A stretch of DNA of 64,000 bases from Verrucomicrobiaceae bacterium (GCA_027486585.1 JAIXOU010000097.1:1-64000); one strand, 5' to 3'; positions 31,945 to 42,703 are shown, numbered from the stretch's first letter. The notes: a model not told the origin generated them from the sequence alone. Numbers and translations are program-made.

Positions 31945-33516
31945 ATGAACCGCCGCCACTTCATTGCACTCACCGCCGCCGCGCCGCTTGCGGCAGCGGA
32001 ACCACGTCGCAAAGCGCCGTTTCGGGTGATCTACAGCAATGATCTCACGAACATCACCTCGTGTGCGAGTCCTTTTCATGCCGCACGCGAACCGTTTCGG
32101 CCGAAGATGCTCGATGCCACCGTAGATGAAGTCACGGGCTTAGTGGATGCGCACTTTTTGCAGCCTGGTCTTGGTGTGGTACCGATGTGGCCAAGCAGGG
32201 TGATCGATCTGAAGGAGCACTTCGCGTGGATCAAGCAGCGCTACGGGCAGAAGCCGGATTCGTTTAGCCAGTTCGTGCTCAACGGCGGCGACATCGTGCA
32301 GCGTTTCATCGACCGCTGCCGTGCGAAAGGTCAGGCGGCCTTCATCTCGCTGCGCATGAACGACGCGCATCACAAAGAGTTCGTCGATCCCAAGCCCGGT
32401 GACAAGCCGGGCAGCAGCATCGGCGTGAGCGTCACCCGCTGGTATGCCGAGCATCCCGAGCACCGCATCAAACCCGGCTCGCTGCGAGGTGCCGACCTCG
32501 TTTTGAACTGGGCGGAAACCGAAGTGCGTGCGCAGAAACTCGCCATGCTCCGCGAGCTCATCGAGAACTACGACTTCGACGGCCTTGAACTCGATTTCCT
32601 GCGCTTCTACAGCTACTTCCGCCCCGAAACGCCGCTGGAGCAACGCCGTGCCATCATGACGAACTTTGTCCAAGACGTGAGAAATCTCCTTGGGCCGAAA
32701 AAATGGCTCTGCGCCCGCGTGCCGTGCTATTTGACCACTTTGGACGAACTCGGCCTCGACTTGAAAGCGCTCGTCGCTGCGGGTCTCGACATGGTGAATG
32801 CCTCCGCGCATTATTTCACGACCCAGCAGCACGACCTCGCCACTATTCGCCAATTGACGACCGGTGCCACGCTCTACTTCGAGCTCTGTCACACCATCTG
32901 GAAAGGCGACAAAGTGCAGCCCGGTTACGACGTCTTCCCCTTCCGTCGCGCCACCCGCGAGCATCTGCACACCTCCGCTCATCTCGCCTATGCAAGCGGC
33001 GCGGACGGCATCAGCCTCTTTAACTTCGCCTACTACCGCCAGCACGGCCAGGGCGAAGGTCGCGGCGAATTCGGCGAACCACCGTTTGAGGCACTCAATG
33101 CGCTGCGTGATCCACAGACACTCGCGAAAGAGCCGCAGCATTGGTTCATCGCGAACGGCTGGCGCGCACCGGGCATGAAGTCACTGCCAGTACCGAAAAA
33201 GATCAAGCGGAACAATCCTGCGAAGTTCACCTTCGACCTCGCATCACCCCGAGGCGATGCACGCATCCGCATCCAAGCCGACACGAGTCTTGTGAACTCC
33301 GAATGGACGGTATCCTTCAACGGAGAAACCGTTTTGACCACGGTGAATGTCTCTGAGCCATTCGCGGTGCCGTTTCCATCTATGCTAGCCAAGCCCGAAG
33401 AACTGCGTGCGTGGTGCGTTCCAGCTCGTTTGCTCCGCGAAGGCATAAACAACTTCGAAGTCATGCTAAAGTCGGACGAGTCATGCACCGTTCTCTTTGT
33501 TGATCTAACCTGCTAA
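31945..33516 (+). CDS. Secreted TIM-barrel protein, family-10-like glycosyl hydrolase
   Basis: MNRRHFIALTAAAPLAAA leader; YDFDGLELDFLRF barrel motif; VRNLLGPKKWLCARVP. Confidence 0.65.
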   Translation: MNRRHFIALTAAAPLAAAEPRRKAPFRVIYSNDLTNITSCASPFHAAREPFRPKMLDATVDEVTGLVDAHFLQPGLGVVPMWPSRVIDLKEHFAWIKQRYGQKPDSFSQFVLNGGDIVQRFIDRCRAKGQAAFISLRMNDAHHKEFVDPKPGDKPGSSIGVSVTRWYAEHPEHRIKPGSLRGADLVLNWAETEVRAQKLAMLRELIENYDFDGLELDFLRFYSYFRPETPLEQRRAIMTNFVQDVRNLLGPKKWLCARVPCYLTTLDELGLDLKALVAAGLDMVNASAHYFTTQQHDLATIRQLTTGATLYFELCHTIWKGDKVQPGYDVFPFRRATREHLHTSAHLAYASGADGISLFNFAYYRQHGQGEGRGEFGEPPFEALNALRDPQTLAKEPQHWFIANGWRAPGMKSLPVPKKIKRNNPAKFTFDLASPRGDARIRIQADTSLVNSEWTVSFNGETVLTTVNVSEPFAVPFPSMLAKPEELRAWCVPARLLREGINNFEVMLKSDESCTVLFVDLTC

Positions 33517-33518
33517 TT

Positions 33519-34676
33519 ATGAAACGACTCCTCTGCCTACTCCTAACAGCCACGAGCTTGGCAGCGGCCCCAGACGGCCTGCTTCTTGATCTCGTCGTGC
33601 CGCCGATTGAGAAGGATCGCTTCCAACATGCGGAGTTTTCCTGCTGGATCGCAGATGCGTCAAAGCCTATCAAAGCAGTCATCATTCATCAGCATGGTTG
33701 TACGAATGCATCGCCGGACAAGCATCCGCCCATCACGAGTGACTGGCATTGGCGAGCGCTGGCGCGGAAGCATGACGCGGCACTCCTTGTGCCGATGTAT
33801 CAAGTGAGCGGCAACTGCTCCGATTGGAACGATCCTGAAAGCGGCTCCGAAGGTGCTTTGTTTACAGCTTTGGATGATTTCTCGCGCCGCTCAGGTCGTG
33901 CGGAGATGAAGGATGCGCCATGGGTGCTGTGGGGGCACTCCGGAGGCTCCAGTTGGTCCGCGCAGATGATCACGCGGCATCCGAAACGAGTGCTTGCGGC
34001 TTCGTTTCGCGGGGGCTGTCACAAACAGTTCGGTAACCCGGAGTTCCGAGCGAAGTTTGGTCCCATCGCACGCGAGCTACCACTGCTGTTTGTTTGGGGA
34101 AAACGCGAATCTGTTCCCACCTCCAGCCACTTCGTTTCATGGGAGCCGATGAACACGATGTTCCGAGAATTGCGCAGCATAGGAGGCAAGGTTTGTCGTA
34201 TCATCGATCCGCGTTCTGAGCATGGTTGCGATGATTCGAGGCTAATGAGCATTCCGTTCTTTGATGCCGTGCTTTCGGGCAAGGCCACAACTCAGGCAGT
34301 CATGGATATGGAGAAATCCTGGCTTCCCAACGAGTCGTTTGCAGCGCACTGGCGCGAGTTTTCCGAGCATGGAACGCTGAAGCCAATCCATCCCAATCTC
34401 ACGGCGCCGAAACTCACCGTCACGCAGGATTCAATGGGACACACCAGACTGAGTTGGTGCGTCATTCCTGAATTAACAGGCGGCCTACGGGCTCTGCGAT
34501 TTTATCGCGATGGAAAACTCTGGAAAGAACTTGGCCTGAAGCCGACTGACTTCCTCGCTACCAGTCGCGACTCCGCGCCTGAAGTTTTGCGGCTTCAGGA
34601 GCTCATTGATGACTCACCAGACCCGCACTCCTACAAACTCACCTTTCTTGACACAGCAGGTAACGAATCCCCGTAA
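33519..34676 (+). CDS. Secreted alpha/beta hydrolase-like protein
   Basis: Signal peptide; KAVIIHQHGC; nucleophile-elbow-like WGHSGGSSW. Confidence 0.7.
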   Translation: MKRLLCLLLTATSLAAAPDGLLLDLVVPPIEKDRFQHAEFSCWIADASKPIKAVIIHQHGCTNASPDKHPPITSDWHWRALARKHDAALLVPMYQVSGNCSDWNDPESGSEGALFTALDDFSRRSGRAEMKDAPWVLWGHSGGSSWSAQMITRHPKRVLAASFRGGCHKQFGNPEFRAKFGPIARELPLLFVWGKRESVPTSSHFVSWEPMNTMFRELRSIGGKVCRIIDPRSEHGCDDSRLMSIPFFDAVLSGKATTQAVMDMEKSWLPNESFAAHWREFSEHGTLKPIHPNLTAPKLTVTQDSMGHTRLSWCVIPELTGGLRALRFYRDGKLWKELGLKPTDFLATSRDSAPEVLRLQELIDDSPDPHSYKLTFLDTAGNESP

Positions 34677-34688
34677 CATCCCATTCCT

Positions 34689-35864
34689 ATGATCCGCCTC
34701 TTCACGTCTTTGCTTCTCTTTTCTCTCTGCGGCAGTCTCGCCGCCGCCGATCCGCTATTTGAAAAAACCGATGTCTTCCCGCCAGGCCTGAACGGAATCG
34801 CCAGGTATCGCATTCCCGGCATCGTCGTGACACAAAAAGGCACTGTGCTTGCCTACGCCGAAGCACGGAAGAACAGCAGCTCCGACTGGGGCGAGATCGA
34901 GATTCACATGCGCCGCTCGACGGACGGTGGAAAGACTTGGGAGGCAGGCAAACACATCGCGCATCTCGGAACACGCTTGGAAGGCAATCCCCACAAAAAA
35001 GAAGGCGGGGAAAAGGAACAAACGGTGAACAATCCGGTCGCCATCGTGGATCGGGACACGGGAACCATCGAGTTTCTCTACTGCATCAATTACGCCCGCT
35101 GCTATGCCATGCGCAGCATTGACGATGGTCTCACGTGGAGTGCCCCCGTGGACATCACGGCGACATTTGAGCCGTTTCGGAAGCGCTACGATTGGAAAGT
35201 CATCGCCACAGGTCCAGGACACGGCATTCAAATCAAGAGCGGCCGACTCGTGGTGCCGATCTGGCTTGCCTATGGAAAAGAAGGTGATCATGGCCCCTCT
35301 GCGGCCGCTACGATCTTCAGCGATGACCATGGCAAGACCTGGCAAGCCGGAGATCTTTGCCTACCGAACGAAGGCGACTTTGCTAACCCCAACGAAACCA
35401 TGATCACCGAGCTGTCCGATGGCCGCGTGATGCTCGTTGCACGCAGCGTATCGAAAGCCAATCGAAAGATTGTCACCACCAGTCATGATGGCGCAGGTAA
35501 CTGGACCAAGCCCGCCTTCCATGATCAACTCTGGGAACCCGTCTGCATGGCTAGCATCGTTTCACATCCATCGAAACCCGGCACCTTGATCTTCTCCAAT
35601 CCGCACACGCTCAAGCTCGACAAAGATGGCAAAGAAGTCCCTGCCGGCAGAGGCAAGCGCGAGAATCTTAGCATCAAATTGAGCCACGACGACGGTCAAA
35701 CTTGGCCAGTGAACAAGACACTCGATGCGGGACCCAGCGCTTACTCTGATCTCGCCGTTCTGCCAGATGGAACCGTGTTGTGTTTGTATGAAGGAAAGGC
35801 AAACATCCAAGTCGCTCGCTTTAATCTTGAATGGATCGCTGATGATCAAGCTAGTTCACGATGA
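34689..35864 (+). CDS. Exo-alpha-sialidase-like BNR-repeat protein (paralogue of 24554-25765)
   Basis: YRIPGIVVTQKGTVLAYAEARK; STDGGKTWE, SDDHGKTWQ, SHDDGQTWP. Confidence 0.9.
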   Translation: MIRLFTSLLLFSLCGSLAAADPLFEKTDVFPPGLNGIARYRIPGIVVTQKGTVLAYAEARKNSSSDWGEIEIHMRRSTDGGKTWEAGKHIAHLGTRLEGNPHKKEGGEKEQTVNNPVAIVDRDTGTIEFLYCINYARCYAMRSIDDGLTWSAPVDITATFEPFRKRYDWKVIATGPGHGIQIKSGRLVVPIWLAYGKEGDHGPSAAATIFSDDHGKTWQAGDLCLPNEGDFANPNETMITELSDGRVMLVARSVSKANRKIVTTSHDGAGNWTKPAFHDQLWEPVCMASIVSHPSKPGTLIFSNPHTLKLDKDGKEVPAGRGKRENLSIKLSHDDGQTWPVNKTLDAGPSAYSDLAVLPDGTVLCLYEGKANIQVARFNLEWIADDQASSR

Positions 35865-35916
35865 AGTCCTCTTGTGTATGACTTGGCAAACGCAGACTGC
35901 GCGCTAAGGATGGTGG

Positions 35917-37257
35917 ATGTTCGATATTCGTGAAAAAGCTGAACAAGTTCAGCGCGCCTTCCTTGTGGGAGCTTATTTTAATCGCCGCCATGCGGATGAA
36001 GCTAGAGAGCTGCTCATTGAGCTCAAGGATCTTGTAGAGACACTGGGCATCACTGTGGTAAGCACGGACCTTGTTTTTGCCAGAGAACACACAGCTCGGC
36101 ACCTGATTGGAAAAGGCAAGGCAGCGGAGCTCATAGCAAAGGCCAAGGAAATGGAAGCTGACTGCATCATTTTTGACAATCAGCTCTCCCCTGGGCAGCA
36201 GCGCGCTTGGGAAGGCGATGCGAATCTCAGCGTCATTGATCGTCATGAGGTCATTCTCGACATCTTCAATCTACGCGCCAAAACACGTGAAGCCCGCCTT
36301 CAGGTGGAGCTTGCTCGCTTGGCCTATTCCATTCCAAGATTGACGCGAATGTGGGCCCATTTGGACCGTCAAGGAGGTGGTTCAGGAGGCAGCACAGGCG
36401 GCGGCAGTGGAGCTGGCGGTGGTGGCGGCGCTGCGCGAGGTGAGGGTGAAACCCAGCTCGAAGTGGACCGCCGACTGGTGGACAAGCGCGTGGATAAGCT
36501 GAAAGCCGATTTAGAAGAAGTCAAAAAACAACGTGAGACCATGCGTAAAGAGCGCGGGCGCGTGGACCTCCCCCATTCAGCGATTGTTGGTTATACCAAT
36601 TCCGGCAAATCTTCCCTGCTCAACAAGCTGGCCAATTCAGATGTGCTGGCTGAAGACAAACTCTTTGCGACCTTGGATACCACCACGCGCAAGCTCGACC
36701 TTCCTGATGGCACCTCCATGCTGCTCACAGACACCGTCGGCTTCATCCGCAACCTGCCCCATGATTTGGTGCAGAGTTTCCGCGCGACCCTGGAAGAGTC
36801 TGTGCTGGCTGATTTCCTCATTCACGTCATTGATGCCAGTTCATCTCAGGCTTTGGAGTTTTATCAAACAACGACCAAAGTCTTAGCGGAGCTTGGTGCA
36901 GGAGAAAAGCGAGCTCTGCTGGTCTTAAACAAAACGGACCTTATTGATGACACACGTCAGCTAGAACTCAGACGCGAGTTCCCTGATGCCATCTTCATTT
37001 CCGTTAAAACCGGTCTGGGCATTGAAGAACTACTCCACCGGATGCATGACATGCTGATTGACCGCGTGGTGCGTTTGGATCTCAGCATCCCGATGCATCG
37101 CATGGACCTTGTGGCACTGGCTCATGAGAATGGAAAGGTTCTGAGTGAAGATTACCAGCGCGGCGTGGCCGACATCACCATCGTCATCCCCAAAAGAATC
37201 GAATCGCGTTTCATTGAGTTTCTAGTGCCCCAAAAAGGGAAAAAAGTGAAGAAATAG
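35917..37257 (+). CDS. hflX: GTPase HflX
   Basis: DNQLSPGQQRAWE, RGEGETQLEVDRR, AIVGYTNSGKSSLLNKL, LLTDTVGFIRNLPHDLVQSFRATLEE. Confidence 0.96.
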   Translation: MFDIREKAEQVQRAFLVGAYFNRRHADEARELLIELKDLVETLGITVVSTDLVFAREHTARHLIGKGKAAELIAKAKEMEADCIIFDNQLSPGQQRAWEGDANLSVIDRHEVILDIFNLRAKTREARLQVELARLAYSIPRLTRMWAHLDRQGGGSGGSTGGGSGAGGGGGAARGEGETQLEVDRRLVDKRVDKLKADLEEVKKQRETMRKERGRVDLPHSAIVGYTNSGKSSLLNKLANSDVLAEDKLFATLDTTTRKLDLPDGTSMLLTDTVGFIRNLPHDLVQSFRATLEESVLADFLIHVIDASSSQALEFYQTTTKVLAELGAGEKRALLVLNKTDLIDDTRQLELRREFPDAIFISVKTGLGIEELLHRMHDMLIDRVVRLDLSIPMHRMDLVALAHENGKVLSEDYQRGVADITIVIPKRIESRFIEFLVPQKGKKVKK

Positions 37258-37272
37258 AATTCCACCATCAAA

Positions 37273-37644
37273 ATGACACTCTCTACCATTCTGACCTGCC
37301 TTGGCATTGGCATCATCTCGGGCATTGTAGCCTCGCTTTGTGGCGTCGGCGGCGGAGTGATCATGGTGCCAGCGTTTGTGTTCTTTCTGGCCATGCCCCA
37401 GAAGATGGCTGTGGCGACTAGCCTCGCCATCATCATTCCCACCGCACTGATGGCGACGACGCAGAATGCCCGCAATGATCTGGTAAACTGGAAGGTCGCA
37501 GCCATAACTGCCTTATCGGCTTCCATCCTGGCCTATTACGGCGCGGGTTGGTTGAAGAGTCTGAGTGATCAATCACTGACACGGATCTTTGGCACAGTCC
37601 TGATTATCTTTGGCTTGAAGATGCTGCTTCAAGGCAAGACTTGA
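37273..37644 (+). CDS. Half-size TauE/SafE family membrane protein
   Basis: GIISGIVASLCGVGGGVIMVPAFVFF..MPQKMAVATSLAIIIPTALMAT; about 123 aa, one TauE repeat. Confidence 0.85.
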   Translation: MTLSTILTCLGIGIISGIVASLCGVGGGVIMVPAFVFFLAMPQKMAVATSLAIIIPTALMATTQNARNDLVNWKVAAITALSASILAYYGAGWLKSLSDQSLTRIFGTVLIIFGLKMLLQGKT

Positions 37645-37648
37645 GATC

Positions 37649-40600
37649 TCAGAGACTGCGCAGCATGGTCAGCGTTTCGGCGAGCTGTTTGTAACCTGCT
37701 TTTTCAGTGAGGCGGGGGAATTTGCCTTGGATCATGACGAATTTGCCGTTTCGACTGAGCATGAGTTTGCGGTCCTTGATCTCGATGTCCGTGATGCCGG
37801 CATGAGAGGCTGCAAGACGCAGACCTGCACAGGCGAGCAGATTCATCACAGGGTTGGGTAGCTTATCCCCAAACTGATCCCGCCACTGCGCTTCGAGTTC
37901 ATCGAGCTCTTTACGCGTCATGACCTCCCCAAGTTGGCGATAGGCGGTGATGCGCAGGCGGGTATCCTCCATGAAATGGCTCGGCAGAAAGGCTGGCGTG
38001 GCCCCTGGCAAGGCTTGCACCATGAGTGCCTCAGTTTGCACGAGGAAGTCAGCGCGCAGACTGACATCGATGGGCCGTGCGACACGGCGACCCTGCATCC
38101 GATTCACGCTTTGCTTCAGCATCTGGCAATACATGTCAAAACCCACGGCGGCGATATGGCCGCTCTGCTCGGTGCCGAGCAGATTGCCAGCGCCGCGAAT
38201 CTCTAGATCACGGAGGGCGATCTTAAAGCCACTGCCGAGTCCGGTGTATTGCTTGATGGCGTTCACCCGCTTGCGGGCATCTCCAGCCGTGACGGCATCT
38301 CGGGGCAGCATCAGATAGGCGTGCGCCTGCGTGCCGCCTCGCCCGACTCGACCGCGCAACTGATAGAGATCGGCCAAGCCAAAGCGGTCGGCGCGGTCGA
38401 TGATGATGGTGTTGGCATTCGGGATATCGACTCCGCTTTCGATGATGGTGGTGCAGACGAGCACGTCGGCCTCTCCATCGACAAATTTGTGCATCACGTC
38501 TTCGAGCAATTCTTCATCCATCTGACCGTGGCCGATGATGACGCGCGCCTTTGGACAAAGCTCGCGGATGCGGCTAGCGACATGTTCGATGGAAATGACG
38601 CGATTGTGGAGAAAGAAGACCTGGCCGCCACGCTCGACCTCAGCATCCACGGCCTGCTTGATGATTTTCTCATCATAGGGGCAGATCTGTGTCACAACCG
38701 ATTGTTTGTTCGGCGGTGGTGTCTCGATGGTGCTCATGTCTCTCATACCCATGAGGGCAAGATAGAGCGTGCGCGGGATGGGAGTGGCGCTGAGTGTGAG
38801 CACGTCCACGAGCCTGAAGATCTCTTTGAATTTCTCCTTATGCTTCACGCCGAAACGCTGCTCTTCATCGATCACGGCTAGGCCTAGATCTTTAAAGCGC
38901 ACGTCTTTGGAGATGACCCGGTGCGTACCGACGACGATGTCCACGGTGCCATCACGGACTCCCTGAATAATCTTTTTCTCACGATTCTTGGGCGTGAGTC
39001 GGCAGAGCATTTCCACGGTGACGGGGAACTCGCTCATGCGCTCGCGGATGTTCTGCCAATGCTGTCTGGCCAGCACCGTGGTGGGCACGAGGATGGCCAC
39101 TTGTTTGCCGCCCATGACAGCCTTGAAGGCAGCGCGAATAGCGACCTCTGTTTTACCAAAACCGACATCGGCACAAAGCAGTCGATCCATGGGCTTAGCG
39201 GTCTCCATGTCACGCTTGATCTCTTCCACGCAGCGGAGCTGATCTGGAGTCTCACGATAGAGAAAGGACTGCTCAAACTCGACCTGCCATTTGGTATCAG
39301 GCGGATGAGCGAATCCGCTGACTGTTTGACGCTCAGCACTGACGCTTAGCATCTTGGCAGCAAATTCTTCCACGCTCTTTTCAGCGCTCTTACGGATCTT
39401 TTGCCAGGAGGCACCACCGAGCTTACTGAGGGATGGTGCACGTCCACCGACTCCGACATAGCGAGTGACCATGTGAGCCTGCACGACGGGTACAAAGAGT
39501 TTGGCCTCGTCAGCATAATTGAGGACAAGCACTTCTTCCTTTTTACCACTTGGCGTGGTGCGCGTCTGAATGCCAGCAAAGCGGGCGATGCCGTGGTCAT
39601 TATGAACAACAAGATCGCCATCTCGTAATTCGCGGAGGACATCACGGGCTTTTCTCAGCGTCTCAGGATCGTCCAGCTTTGATCCCCGGACCCGACGCGT
39701 GTGCTGATGACGTCCAAAAATTTCTGCCCCAGTTAAAACGGCCAGCTTAGCCGCAGGCACGGTGAAGCCGCGATAAAGCAGGCCAAGCTGTGTCTCGATA
39801 CCGCTTGCATCAGCATCCGCGCGTAGCTCGGCAAACCTCGTCTGCTCAGCTTCATTGTGGAAAAAGACGACGGTCTTCCAACCGAGCTTTTTCCACTCAT
39901 GAATCTGCATTTCAAACTGCTTCCGCCGAGCTTCATGCAGCACGAAGTCAGAGGCATCAAAGACGCCGAGCGGGTTTTCATGAATGGCTGCGGTGAAGTC
40001 TTCGATTTCATCTGCCACCTTTGCACCGGCAATTATACGTGCGTGGCATGGTAGATCAGCTTCTCCGATCACGAGCACCAGGTCATCGGAGGTGAGGTAG
40101 TCTCTCACGCATCCCATCTCGGTGGCCGAATCGGAAATTTGCAAGATCACGCCTGCACGATCCATGCGCTTGATGGAGGACTGATTGTGCAGATCAAAGG
40201 CACGGATGGACTCGATCTCATCATCGAACCACTCGACACGCAGAGGCTCCTCCGATTGCCAAGAAAAGAAGTCCACGATGCCACCACGCCGAGCAAACTG
40301 GCCGCGCTCCATGACGACAGGAGTGCGTTCGTAACCAGCGCTGCTGAGGTCAGAGATGAAGGCTTCGACATCAAGCTTCAGGCCAACTTCAAGCATTCGA
40401 CGCTGGCTTTCGAGCTCGCTCGCAGCAGGCACAGCCTCCTCCAGGCTATCGGCACAAAGCAATAAGGAAGCGGGACAATCTGCCCCTGCTTGCCGCCAGC
40501 GCCCAAGCACGGAGACACGTTCTGCGACGACATCTGGATCTTGCAGCGCCTCACCGACCTGCTGAATCGCTCGTGGGAAATACAAGGCGGCGCATTGCCA

Positions 40601-40921
40601 AACCATGAGTTCAGAATGGATCTGATCCTGCATGCGCACATCTGGGCAGAGCACCCAGAGTCGCCGCCCCAGGCGCTGGGTCTGCGCCAGGATCAGTGCT
40701 GTGGCAAAGGCTGTGGCCTCAGGAGTGACATGATCTAAAGTGACGACACCAGTGCTGCCGAGAGCGCTTAATTTAGAGGCAAACTCGGCAGTTGTCAGAG
40801 CCTGATTGACAAGGGCATGAGTATCCACCTGCAAGCCTTTGACGGCAGACAGTTTGTTTTTCCCGACGGGCAACACCTTGCTGCGACGCGTGAGAGTTTT
40901 TTTGGCGGGGACTTTCTCCAA
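37649..40921 (-). CDS. mfd: Transcription-repair coupling factor
   Basis: RID-like [19 protein letters not shown], helicase motifs ([45 protein letters not shown]), TRG domain; probable non-ATG start near 40921 because the 41086 start overlaps the upstream gene. Confidence 0.95.
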   Translation of the reverse strand: MEKVPAKKTLTRRSKVLPVGKNKLSAVKGLQVDTHALVNQALTTAEFASKLSALGSTGVVTLDHVTPEATAFATALILAQTQRLGRRLWVLCPDVRMQDQIHSELMVWQCAALYFPRAIQQVGEALQDPDVVAERVSVLGRWRQAGADCPASLLLCADSLEEAVPAASELESQRRMLEVGLKLDVEAFISDLSSAGYERTPVVMERGQFARRGGIVDFFSWQSEEPLRVEWFDDEIESIRAFDLHNQSSIKRMDRAGVILQISDSATEMGCVRDYLTSDDLVLVIGEADLPCHARIIAGAKVADEIEDFTAAIHENPLGVFDASDFVLHEARRKQFEMQIHEWKKLGWKTVVFFHNEAEQTRFAELRADADASGIETQLGLLYRGFTVPAAKLAVLTGAEIFGRHQHTRRVRGSKLDDPETLRKARDVLRELRDGDLVVHNDHGIARFAGIQTRTTPSGKKEEVLVLNYADEAKLFVPVVQAHMVTRYVGVGGRAPSLSKLGGASWQKIRKSAEKSVEEFAAKMLSVSAERQTVSGFAHPPDTKWQVEFEQSFLYRETPDQLRCVEEIKRDMETAKPMDRLLCADVGFGKTEVAIRAAFKAVMGGKQVAILVPTTVLARQHWQNIRERMSEFPVTVEMLCRLTPKNREKKIIQGVRDGTVDIVVGTHRVISKDVRFKDLGLAVIDEEQRFGVKHKEKFKEIFRLVDVLTLSATPIPRTLYLALMGMRDMSTIETPPPNKQSVVTQICPYDEKIIKQAVDAEVERGGQVFFLHNRVISIEHVASRIRELCPKARVIIGHGQMDEELLEDVMHKFVDGEADVLVCTTIIESGVDIPNANTIIIDRADRFGLADLYQLRGRVGRGGTQAHAYLMLPRDAVTAGDARKRVNAIKQYTGLGSGFKIALRDLEIRGAGNLLGTEQSGHIAAVGFDMYCQMLKQSVNRMQGRRVARPIDVSLRADFLVQTEALMVQALPGATPAFLPSHFMEDTRLRITAYRQLGEVMTRKELDELEAQWRDQFGDKLPNPVMNLLACAGLRLAASHAGITDIEIKDRKLMLSRNGKFVMIQGKFPRLTEKAGYKQLAETLTMLRSL

Positions 40922-40970
40922 AACGAGGGTAGTCAAACTCAACGTAGCAGCGGAAAAAAAAGATGCAGTG

Positions 40971-42239
40971 TTAGTCGATGCGCACTGCAGCGCAGACCAT
41001 CTCAAGCACGCGCCAGAGAGCCTGACCGCCGAGTGTGCCTTCGTGGAATCCACTGGCGGGGATCGGCTGCCAGCCGTCACGATCATGCTTTTGATCAGGT
41101 TGCGGGATGCGTGTCAGCGATGGATCATATTGGCCATCTTTACCGCCGAGTTTGTAGATGACCAGATCCATGGATGGCACGACGTAGAGGCAGAATCCAC
41201 CCGCGCCACTTTTCCAAAAAGCATCTTTCGGTGCTCCGGCGACGTGACCATCAGCATTATGCTCCCATTGCAGGCTAAAGGGCGTGTGATCATTGTAAGG
41301 GCTCCAGGTCTGACATTTTTTGATGTACTCGGAGGGCACCAGCCGCTGGCCTTTCCACATGCCCTTTTGCGCCAGGCAATAGCCAAAGCGCATGACATCC
41401 GTGGCATGAAGCGCGGTGCTACCTGCGCCATTGGCATGAGGCATCACAAAATCACCCCGATGCAGGCAGTAGTCCCAGGCACCCCATCCTTGCGGCTTAG
41501 CCAAGCGCTCATGGATGTAATCTTTAAGCTCCATGCCGCTAACATTCCGCAGCACTATACTGGCGATGTGAGGTGAGGGTGATGAGTAGGAGTAGCCTGC
41601 ACCTGGATCACACCAGAGCGGCACATTAAGCGAAGAGTTGTCTAGATCACGGATGTCTTGGCCTTTCACGGGCTTCAACGCCTGTGCTTTCTGGCCTTTT
41701 TGGGTTCCGCTTGGAGCTTGCCCTTCCCCCCAATAACCTGCGGTCATGCAGAGTAGCTGCCCGAGCGTGATGTCTGCCTTTCGCGGATCATTGATGGGCA
41801 TGGCTTGTGGTAAAAACGTCTCACTGAAGACCTTCGTATCCAGCCCCTGAGGGATCTTGTCTTTAAACTCTTCCAGCATGATACCGCAGGCGATGCTGCA
41901 AAACCCCTTGCCAGTGGAGGCCATGTCTGGATTCGCATTCCGGCTGGCGCGACCAAAGTAACGCTCAAAAACAAGGTAGCCTTTGTGGACGACTAGAAGC
42001 CCGCCATTGCCTGTAGAGCGCTCCGTGATGGTGTAGGCAGGCTCCAGTTTAGAGAGATCCATACCAGCCTGCTCTTTAGCCGACTTCTCCGTCTTTGCCT
42101 CGCGCCAGCCGCCCTCAGCATCAGGCGGCGGAAAGTAAGGATCAGCGCTGTAAACTATTGTAGCAGCAAAAAAGAGGGCCAAGCCAGAGTAACCTGAAAT
42201 CATAGAGGTCAAACTAGAATGCCCTAAACCTATGCGCAA
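40971..42239 (-). CDS. Serine hydrolase, beta-lactamase class C-like
   Basis: MASTGKGFCSIACGIM (SxxK-type), YSYSSPSPHIAS, LLCMTAGYWG. Confidence 0.85.
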   Translation of the reverse strand: MRIGLGHSSLTSMISGYSGLALFFAATIVYSADPYFPPPDAEGGWREAKTEKSAKEQAGMDLSKLEPAYTITERSTGNGGLLVVHKGYLVFERYFGRASRNANPDMASTGKGFCSIACGIMLEEFKDKIPQGLDTKVFSETFLPQAMPINDPRKADITLGQLLCMTAGYWGEGQAPSGTQKGQKAQALKPVKGQDIRDLDNSSLNVPLWCDPGAGYSYSSPSPHIASIVLRNVSGMELKDYIHERLAKPQGWGAWDYCLHRGDFVMPHANGAGSTALHATDVMRFGYCLAQKGMWKGQRLVPSEYIKKCQTWSPYNDHTPFSLQWEHNADGHVAGAPKDAFWKSGAGGFCLYVVPSMDLVIYKLGGKDGQYDPSLTRIPQPDQKHDRDGWQPIPASGFHEGTLGGQALWRVLEMVCAAVRID

Positions 42240-42272
42240 GCGCGCCTGTGCATTGACAGGCTCAAGTCTCGC

Positions 42273-42668
42273 TTAGGCCATCTTCAGGGTCTTGTCGCCT
42301 TCGTCGATGAGTTGCCAGAAATTCTTGGATTGGCTCAGCGCTTCGTCTTCGCCGCCACCGGGCAGGTTACTGCGGTAAAGAAAGTCGGCAAAAGTGTTTT
42401 TATTCAGGACGCGGTGAACGCGAACATTACCATCCTGAACACCAAAGTAGATGCGATGATCACCGGCACGGCAACGGTAAAGCTTCCGCCCCCCAGAGCG
42501 CTCCAAGACGCCGAACTTCTTTTCCAGGAGAGCTTCCTCCAAATCGCCTGGCTTGATGTCCATGGCTTCAAAGAGTTGAAACTGGATTTTTGTCGGCAAA
42601 GTGGAGAGCTCAGCGGCGCTGATGTCATTGAATACAATCTGAAGCATGAACTCCAGACTAAAGGCCAT
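42273..42668 (-). CDS. RelE/ParE-like toxin-family protein
   Basis: IQFQLFEAMDIKPGDLEEALLEKKFGVLERSGGRKLYRCRAGDHRIYFGVQDGNVRVHRVLNKNTFADFLYRSNLP; ORF track 5' extension rejected. Confidence 0.7.
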   Translation of the reverse strand: MAFSLEFMLQIVFNDISAAELSTLPTKIQFQLFEAMDIKPGDLEEALLEKKFGVLERSGGRKLYRCRAGDHRIYFGVQDGNVRVHRVLNKNTFADFLYRSNLPGGGEDEALSQSKNFWQLIDEGDKTLKMA

Positions 42669-42703
42669 CTGCAAAAAGCGCAAAGGAAGAAACAGGGCAG
42701 ACT

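Noticed and set aside
32140-33141. 333-aa minus-strand ORF opposite the GH10-like gene
   Set aside because: Antisense shadow of a high-GC coding region; no recognisable domain, while the plus-strand frame has a leader and TIM-barrel motifs.
40925-41086. ATG start of mfd at 41086
   Set aside because: Would overlap the upstream serine hydrolase by about 115 bp; a TTG/GTG start near 40921-40924 is more plausible.
41114-41576. ORFs on both strands inside the serine hydrolase gene
   Set aside because: Alternative frames of a recognised coding gene with no independent motifs.
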